A stretch of 10,325 bases of DNA from Thermoplasmata archaeon (GTDB lineage Archaea > Thermoplasmatota > Thermoplasmata > Lutacidiplasmatales > UBA184). A program made the translations under genes and the position numbers. The notes under the pieces were generated by a model. It had not been told where the DNA came from and did not search any database. It saw only the letters and a program-made list of their open reading frames with translations. Location of the stretch: NCBI GenBank assembly GCA_030043855.1, contig JASHWW010000001.1:1-10325 (forward strand). The letters run 5' to 3'. This document shows, in pieces, positions 6,912-10,325 of the stretch (positions are counted from its first letter, which is position 1; the number at the start of each line of letters is the position of its first letter).

Positions 6912-8301
6912 GTTCGCCTCCCGGATCGGTCAGGAAGCCGACCAGGTCGTGGCGCGTGAGGACCCCGACCGGGGTTCCGGTCGCGGCGTCGCGGACGAGC
7001 AGCGTTCCCGCCTCGCGGAGCGAATGCAGGACGTCGGCGACCGGGGCGTCGGCACGGACCTCGGGGAACGGGGCGGAGAGGACCGCGGAGACCGTCCGCT
7101 CGACGACCGTCTCGTCGCTGAGCGACCGCCGGAGCGCCTCGTCCTCCTGGAACGCCCCGACGTTGTCGTGGCCGGCGAGGACCGGCATCTGGGAGATCCC
7201 GTGGTGGCGCAGCAGCGCGAGCGCGTCGCGGACGACGGTCGTCGGGTCGGCGGCGATGAGTGCCGGCGTGGCGCCCTTCCGGGCGAGCAGGTCGCGGGCG
7301 GTCGCGCCGACGTCGAGGAACCCCTTCTCCCGCATCCAGTCGTCGGAGTAGAACTTCGACAGGTACCGGTCCCCCGAATCCGGGAGGATGACGATCACGG
7401 TCGCTCCCTCGGGAAGCGGACGGCCGGCGAGCCACTTCGTCGCGCCCGCGACCGCCGCCCCCGCCGATCCGCCTACGAACAGGCCCTCCTCCCGGGCCAG
7501 GCGCCGGGCCATGAAGAACGACTCCCGGTCGCTGACCTCCACGAACTCGTCCAGGTACTGGAAGTGGATCGATTTCGGGATCATGTCCTCGCCGATTCCC
7601 TCGACCAGGTACGGCACGGCCTTCCCCAGCTGACGGGTCCGGAAGTACGGACCGAGCACCGACCCCGCGGGGTCGACCGCGACGATCCGGACGCTCGGTC
7701 GTCGCTCCTTGAAGTACCGCCCGACGCCGCTCATCGTCCCGCCGGTCCCCACGCTCCCGACGATCGCGGCCAGTTCCGGGCCGCCGTCGTGGTCGAGCTC
7801 CGGGCCGGTCGTCCGGTAGTGGGCCTCGGGGTTCCCCTGATTCTCGTACTGGTTCGGGTAGTACGCGTTCGGGATCTCCTTCGCCAGTCGGCGCGCGACC
7901 GAGTAGTGGCTCAGCGGATGCTCCGGCGGCACGCCGGCGGGGGTCACGACGACGCGGGCGCCGTACGCCCGGAGGAGCCGGATCTTCTCGGAACTCATTT
8001 TGTCGGGCAGTACGAAGACGAGCCGGTACCCGCGGACCGCCGCGACGAGAGCGAGGCCGACGCCGGTGTTGCCGCTCGTCGCCTCGACGATGGTGCCGCC
8101 GGGGCGGAGCAGGCCCTTCCGCTCGGCCTCGTCGATCATCATCGGTCCGATCCGGTCCTTCACCGAACCGCCCGGGTTGAGCTGCTCGAGCTTGGCGAAT
8201 ACGCGGTACGGAAGACCGGCCGTGACGTGGCGGAGCGCGACGATCGGCGTGTGGCCGATCAGATCGAGGACGGTCTCGACCCGCTCCGGACGTCCCGCCA
8301 C
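6901..8301 (-). CDS. cbs: Cystathionine beta-synthase with C-terminal CBS-domain pair
   Basis: A fold-type II PLP enzyme joining homocysteine and serine into cystathionine, the first step of reverse transsulfuration. The 466-residue product has the PLP lysine K48 in NPGGSVKDR, the TSGNTG substrate loop (75-80), the phosphate-binding GTGGT (185-189) and DSGDRYLSKFYSDDWM (308-323), a C-terminal block typical of CBS rather than O-acetylserine sulfhydrylase. Residues about 335-395 and 400-458 form two CBS (Bateman) domains with SQMPV and GTPVGVLTRHDL cores, which may sense an adenosyl ligand such as AdoMet. There is no N-terminal heme domain. A cysteine or phosphoserine sulfhydrylase activity is a possible alternative. 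The GTG start at 8301 sits 26 nt from the centre of a TATA box, implying a leaderless transcript. It is the first gene of the operon cbs, gamma-lyase, cysS, dehydrogenase. Confidence 0.94.
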   Translation of the reverse strand: MAGRPERVETVLDLIGHTPIVALRHVTAGLPYRVFAKLEQLNPGGSVKDRIGPMMIDEAERKGLLRPGGTIVEATSGNTGVGLALVAAVRGYRLVFVLPDKMSSEKIRLLRAYGARVVVTPAGVPPEHPLSHYSVARRLAKEIPNAYYPNQYENQGNPEAHYRTTGPELDHDGGPELAAIVGSVGTGGTMSGVGRYFKERRPSVRIVAVDPAGSVLGPYFRTRQLGKAVPYLVEGIGEDMIPKSIHFQYLDEFVEVSDRESFFMARRLAREEGLFVGGSAGAAVAGATKWLAGRPLPEGATVIVILPDSGDRYLSKFYSDDWMREKGFLDVGATARDLLARKGATPALIAADPTTVVRDALALLRHHGISQMPVLAGHDNVGAFQEDEALRRSLSDETVVERTVSAVLSAPFPEVRADAPVADVLHSLREAGTLLVRDAATGTPVGVLTRHDLVGFLTDPGGEHAV

Positions 8302-8323
8302 GGCGGCGCGAGTCGGGTCCGCG

Positions 8324-8330
8324 CATTAAG
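8324..8330 (-). promoter_or_regulatory. TATA box of the cysteine operon
   Basis: On the minus strand the sequence reads CTTAATG within GGCTTAATGCGC. Its centre is 26 nt upstream of the GTG start of cbs, exactly where an archaeal TATA box would place transcription initiation on the first base of the start codon. No Shine-Dalgarno is visible before the GTG. The box is one side of a divergent promoter region shared with the blaI-like gene. Confidence 0.6.
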
Positions 8331-8346
8331 CCTTCCCGCGTCCGGT

Positions 8347-8363
8347 CGGCGGTGGGACCGCCG
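8347..8363. repeat. Perfect inverted repeat in the divergent promoter region
   Basis: CGGCGGT, a GGG spacer, then ACCGCCG: arms of 7 bp match perfectly across 3 nt. It lies between the two divergent TATA boxes, 17 bp beyond the cbs-side box. It could be a regulator-binding dyad. In a GC-rich genome short GC-only dyads also arise by chance, so the assignment is weak. Confidence 0.4.
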
Positions 8364-8370
8364 GAAGTCC

Positions 8371-8384
8371 GGTTCGTACGTACC
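8371..8384. promoter_or_regulatory. Imperfect palindrome, candidate operator between the divergent promoters
   Basis: GGTTCGTACGTACC is a 14-nt palindrome with one mismatched pair, and it contains the perfect palindromes CGTACG and GTACGTAC. It sits about 25 bp upstream of the blaI-side TATA box and about 40 bp from the cbs-side box. BlaI/MecI regulators bind dyads as dimers, so autoregulation through this site is plausible. No second copy is visible in the window, so this is inference. Confidence 0.35.
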
Positions 8385-8408
8385 CGTTCGTTCGCGTCGG
8401 CCGTCTCG

Positions 8409-8415
8409 CTTAAGG
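8409..8415 (+). promoter_or_regulatory. TATA-like box of the blaI-metallopeptidase unit
   Basis: The sequence CTTAAGG repeats the CTTAA core seen before the cysteine operon and the surface-protein gene. Initiation about 25 nt downstream would fall near 8438 and leave a leader of about 10 nt before the ATG at 8448, which has only a weak GGGG as a possible ribosome site. Confidence 0.5.
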
Positions 8416-8447
8416 AGCGGGGGGCGGGTGGTCCGTGCGGGGCAGCG

Positions 8448-8807
8448 ATGGTCGGCTCGCTCGAGGGCGAAGTGCTGACGTCGCTGCGCGAGCTGAAGGA
8501 GGCCCCGGCCCGGGACGTCCGGAAGGCGCTCGAGCGCCGCGGCGTTCGGGTCGCGTACACCACCGTCGCAACGACCCTGTCGCGGCTGTTCGACAAGGGG
8601 TTGGTCCGCCGTCGCCGCGAGACGTGCCGCGGCGGAGAGCGGTTCGTCTATCGGACGGCGAACGTGGAGCAGAAATACCTCAAGAACCTGCTGCGGGGCG
8701 TCGTCGAGATGTTCGGTCCGGCCGGCGTGGTGCACCTCAACGAGGAGATCGCGAAGCTCGACCCGACGGAGGAGCGCGAGCTCCGCCGTCGCTTGGGGCT
8801 CGACTGA
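8448..8807 (+). CDS. BlaI/MecI-type winged-helix transcriptional regulator
   Basis: A 119-residue, DNA-binding, probably dimeric repressor. The winged helix is recognisable at residues 5-70: VLTSLRELKEAPARDVRKAL forms helices 1 and 2, AYTTVATTLSRLFDKGLVRRR (36-56) is the recognition helix and wing entry typical of the penicillinase-repressor family, and GERFVYR (63-69) is the wing strand. The C-terminal helices (about 72-115) match the dimerisation part. In bacteria such repressors are inactivated through the metallopeptidase BlaR1; here a membrane metallopeptidase follows 15 nt downstream. The ATG at 8448 is chosen because it follows the TATA-like box by the right distance and starts just before the domain; an in-frame ATG at 8352 lies upstream of the promoter. 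The protein has a single Cys (C60) at the wing. The ligand and target genes are unknown; the adjacent cysteine operon promoter and its own promoter are candidates. Confidence 0.88.
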   Translation: MVGSLEGEVLTSLRELKEAPARDVRKALERRGVRVAYTTVATTLSRLFDKGLVRRRRETCRGGERFVYRTANVEQKYLKNLLRGVVEMFGPAGVVHLNEEIAKLDPTEERELRRRLGLD

Positions 8808-8822
8808 GCGGTCGCCGGATCC

Positions 8823-9719
8823 ATGGGTGTGCCGGCCGACGGCCTGCTCGAACTCCCCTTCCTTTCGCTCGCGGCGTTCGGCGTCGTCCTCCTGCTGGCG
8901 TATCGGCGCTCGACCTCCGTCACGGTGTTCCGCCTCGCCGCGCTGTTCGTCGCCGCCTGGGCGCTGCTCGCCACGACGGCGCTCGCCTGGGTGATCGCCC
9001 GCCACGGGTGGCCCGGCGTCGCCAGTCTCTGGCGCTCCCCCGAGCTCCTGTTCGCCCCGGCGGCGCGCGACGTCTGGATCTGGGGCGCGGCGGGGGCGTT
9101 CGTCGTCTTCGCGGCCGCGTTCCTCCTGTGCCAGGCGGTCGACCGGGCCGTGCTCCGGGTGCTCCGGCCGACGCCGCTCGCCTGGCCCGCGGCGCTCGCA
9201 CCCCCGGTCTCGGCGATCTCGCTCCTCCGCTTCCCGGAGGCCCGCGCCGACGCCTTCTCGTTCACCCTCGCCGAGCGGAGCGGCCGATGGGGGCTCCGGC
9301 GCCGCGACGTGATCCTCGTCTCGGATGCGCTGCTGGCGCAGTTGACCCCGGTCGAGTGGGAAGCGGTGGTCGCGCACGAGGTCGGCCACCTGCGGGGGCT
9401 GGACGGCCGGTACCTCACGTTCTTCCGGACCCTGGCCCGGATGCTCCGCTGGGATCCCGTCCTCGCGTTCCTCGCCGACGCGCTCACCCGACGGGAGGAG
9501 TTCCGGGCCGACCTCGAGGCCGTCGCACAGACGGCCCGGCCGCGCGCGCTCGCCCGGGCGCTCTACAAGGTGAGCACGGGACCAATCCCCCGACGGTCGA
9601 CCGTAGCGGGGCTCCTCGGGACCGGCGGCCGTCGCGGGCGACGGCAGGCGGTCGAGCGGATCCGGCGGCTGGTGGAGCTCGCGGAGAGCGGCCGGTTCCC
9701 CGAGGAGACCGGTGCGTAA
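8823..9719 (+). CDS. Membrane zinc metallopeptidase, M48/M56 (BlaR1-like) type
   Basis: A 298-residue membrane protein with three hydrophobic helices at about 11-27, 36-59 and 83-106, followed by a catalytic domain likely in the cytosol. The zinc site is HEVGH (185-189) preceded by LTPVEWEAVVA, and the third ligand is most likely E226 in REEFRAD, the E-x-x-A-D pattern of M48/M56 gluzincins. The N-terminal helices followed by this domain resemble the membrane part of BlaR1, but no fourth helix and no C-terminal penicillin-binding sensor domain are present; the C-terminus (230-298) is basic and helical. It is cotranscribed with the upstream blaI-like gene (15-nt gap), which supports a role in regulator inactivation or membrane proteolysis. 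An HtpX-like quality-control protease is the alternative. The ATG at 8823 has a weak GGAT upstream. Confidence 0.87.
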   Translation: MGVPADGLLELPFLSLAAFGVVLLLAYRRSTSVTVFRLAALFVAAWALLATTALAWVIARHGWPGVASLWRSPELLFAPAARDVWIWGAAGAFVVFAAAFLLCQAVDRAVLRVLRPTPLAWPAALAPPVSAISLLRFPEARADAFSFTLAERSGRWGLRRRDVILVSDALLAQLTPVEWEAVVAHEVGHLRGLDGRYLTFFRTLARMLRWDPVLAFLADALTRREEFRADLEAVAQTARPRALARALYKVSTGPIPRRSTVAGLLGTGGRRGRRQAVERIRRLVELAESGRFPEETGA

Positions 9720-10325
9720 TCGGCGACGCGGGCCCCCGCTGGTGGCGGCGATCCTGGCCGTGGCCGTTCTCGCGGCACCGGCCGTCGCGAGCGCCCGGAC
9801 GCCGGCGAGCGGCTACCCGCCGCTCCCGATCGCGGACGACCGGGGCTTCCTCGCCAACCTCAGCGCGCCGACCCTCGCGCCCGGAACGTCCGGAACGATC
9901 TCCTTCACCCTCGGAGATCCCCTCGACGAATCGTTGATCGGCCCGGCGCTGACGCTCCAGGTCTACGCCTTCAACGGGTTCCCCGGCAACGCGACCTCGC
10001 TGGTCCCGGTGGCGGGCGCTCCGGTGCTGGTCACCGCCACCACCTCGGGAGCGGTCGCGAACCTGACGTTCGGAACGATCGCCCCGGGCGGCGTCGTCCA
10101 CGGCTCGGTCGGCGTCGCGACCTCCGCGACCACGCCGGACGGCGCGTTCGCGATCCGGGCGGCGCTCACGTTCTCGACGAACGGGACCGCGTACCGGCTG
10201 GCCTCGCGCGGTTGGTTCTCGACGTCCGTCTGGGCGAACGCCACCGAGCTCCCGAACGGCAGCGTCACCCTGAACCTGTCCCGCCTCGGGGTCTCGGGCG
10301 TGCTCCCCGAAACCGCCGTGGTGAT
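9712..10325 (+). CDS. Exported, sequon-rich beta-sandwich-like protein (3' end cut by window edge)
   Basis: An open frame of 204 codons runs to the right edge. The start is a GTG at 9712 inside GTGCGTAA, overlapping the metallopeptidase stop by 8 bp, with GAGGAG 4 nt upstream. Residues 1-28 form a signal peptide: a basic RNRRR start, a hydrophobic core from 9 to 22, and AVASA as a likely cleavage site. The mature part is built of beta-rich stretches such as LAPGTSGTISFTL (55-67), reminiscent of the Ig-like modules of archaeal surface proteins. It carries seven N-x-S/T sequons (N49, N93, N117, N157, N176, N182, N188). No family is recognised with confidence, and no membrane anchor is visible in the part present. 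Translational coupling suggests it works with the metallopeptidase, possibly as an extracellular sensor or partner; this is inference. Confidence 0.85.
   Translation, partial: MRNRRRGPPLVAAILAVAVLAAPAVASARTPASGYPPLPIADDRGFLANLSAPTLAPGTSGTISFTLGDPLDESLIGPALTLQVYAFNGFPGNATSLVPVAGAPVLVTATTSGAVANLTFGTIAPGGVVHGSVGVATSATTPDGAFAIRAALTFSTNGTAYRLASRGWFSTSVWANATELPNGSVTLNLSRLGVSGVLPETAVV

Noticed and set aside
6890..8596. Minus frame covering cbs and extending past the divergent promoter
   Set aside because: Arg/Pro/Gly-rich product without motifs, out of phase with the conserved cbs frame, and it would run through both promoters.
8259..9389. Minus frame opposite the regulator and peptidase
   Set aside because: Glu/Arg-rich antisense translation without domains; it overlaps the divergent promoter.
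8435..9937. Plus frame across the regulator and peptidase genes
   Set aside because: Shadow in a different phase; the regulator, peptidase and exported-protein frames carry the conserved residues.

Overview
The window is very GC-rich (roughly 70% by eye) and densely coded, with seven genes, two of them cut by the window edges. I read it as archaeal, most likely a GC-rich member of the Thermoplasmatota. The signs are short TATA-like boxes (CTTAA/CTTAAATA) 25-30 nt upstream of start codons with almost no leader, weak or absent Shine-Dalgarno sequences, exported proteins rich in N-glycosylation sequons, and a giant surface protein with a cytosolic double zinc ribbon. The lineage is an inference; it rests on no database comparison.

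Left part, minus strand. Positions 1-3126 (or 3189) hold a very large exported protein that is open at the left edge. It has a signal peptide, a beta-helix-like repeat region, a long sequon-rich ectodomain, one transmembrane helix, two cytosolic zinc ribbons, a Trp-rich segment and a Pro/Ala-rich tail. This gene is easily missed because its frame has no stop inside the window.

Centre, minus strand, read from 8301 down to 3282: a tight four-gene operon. It contains cystathionine beta-synthase with a CBS-domain pair, a cystathionine gamma-lyase/synthase-type PLP enzyme, cysteinyl-tRNA synthetase, and a medium-chain (MDR) dehydrogenase. Junctions are an 11-bp overlap, a 1-nt gap and a 5-nt gap. 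The first three genes make one route: homocysteine plus serine to cystathionine, to cysteine, to Cys-tRNA(Cys). CysRS has Asp where the E. coli enzyme has zinc ligand Cys209, and the dehydrogenase has Asp in place of the first structural-zinc Cys.

Right part, plus strand: a three-gene unit divergent from the cysteine operon. It encodes a BlaI/MecI-type winged-helix regulator, a membrane zinc metallopeptidase (HEVGH) and, overlapping it by 8 bp, an exported sequon-rich protein cut by the right edge. It looks like a BlaI/BlaR1-style signalling module whose extracellular part may be a separate protein. The 146-bp divergent promoter region carries both TATA boxes, a perfect hairpin-like inverted repeat and an imperfect 14-nt palindrome.

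I saw no RNA genes, insertion sequences, CRISPR arrays or attachment sites.
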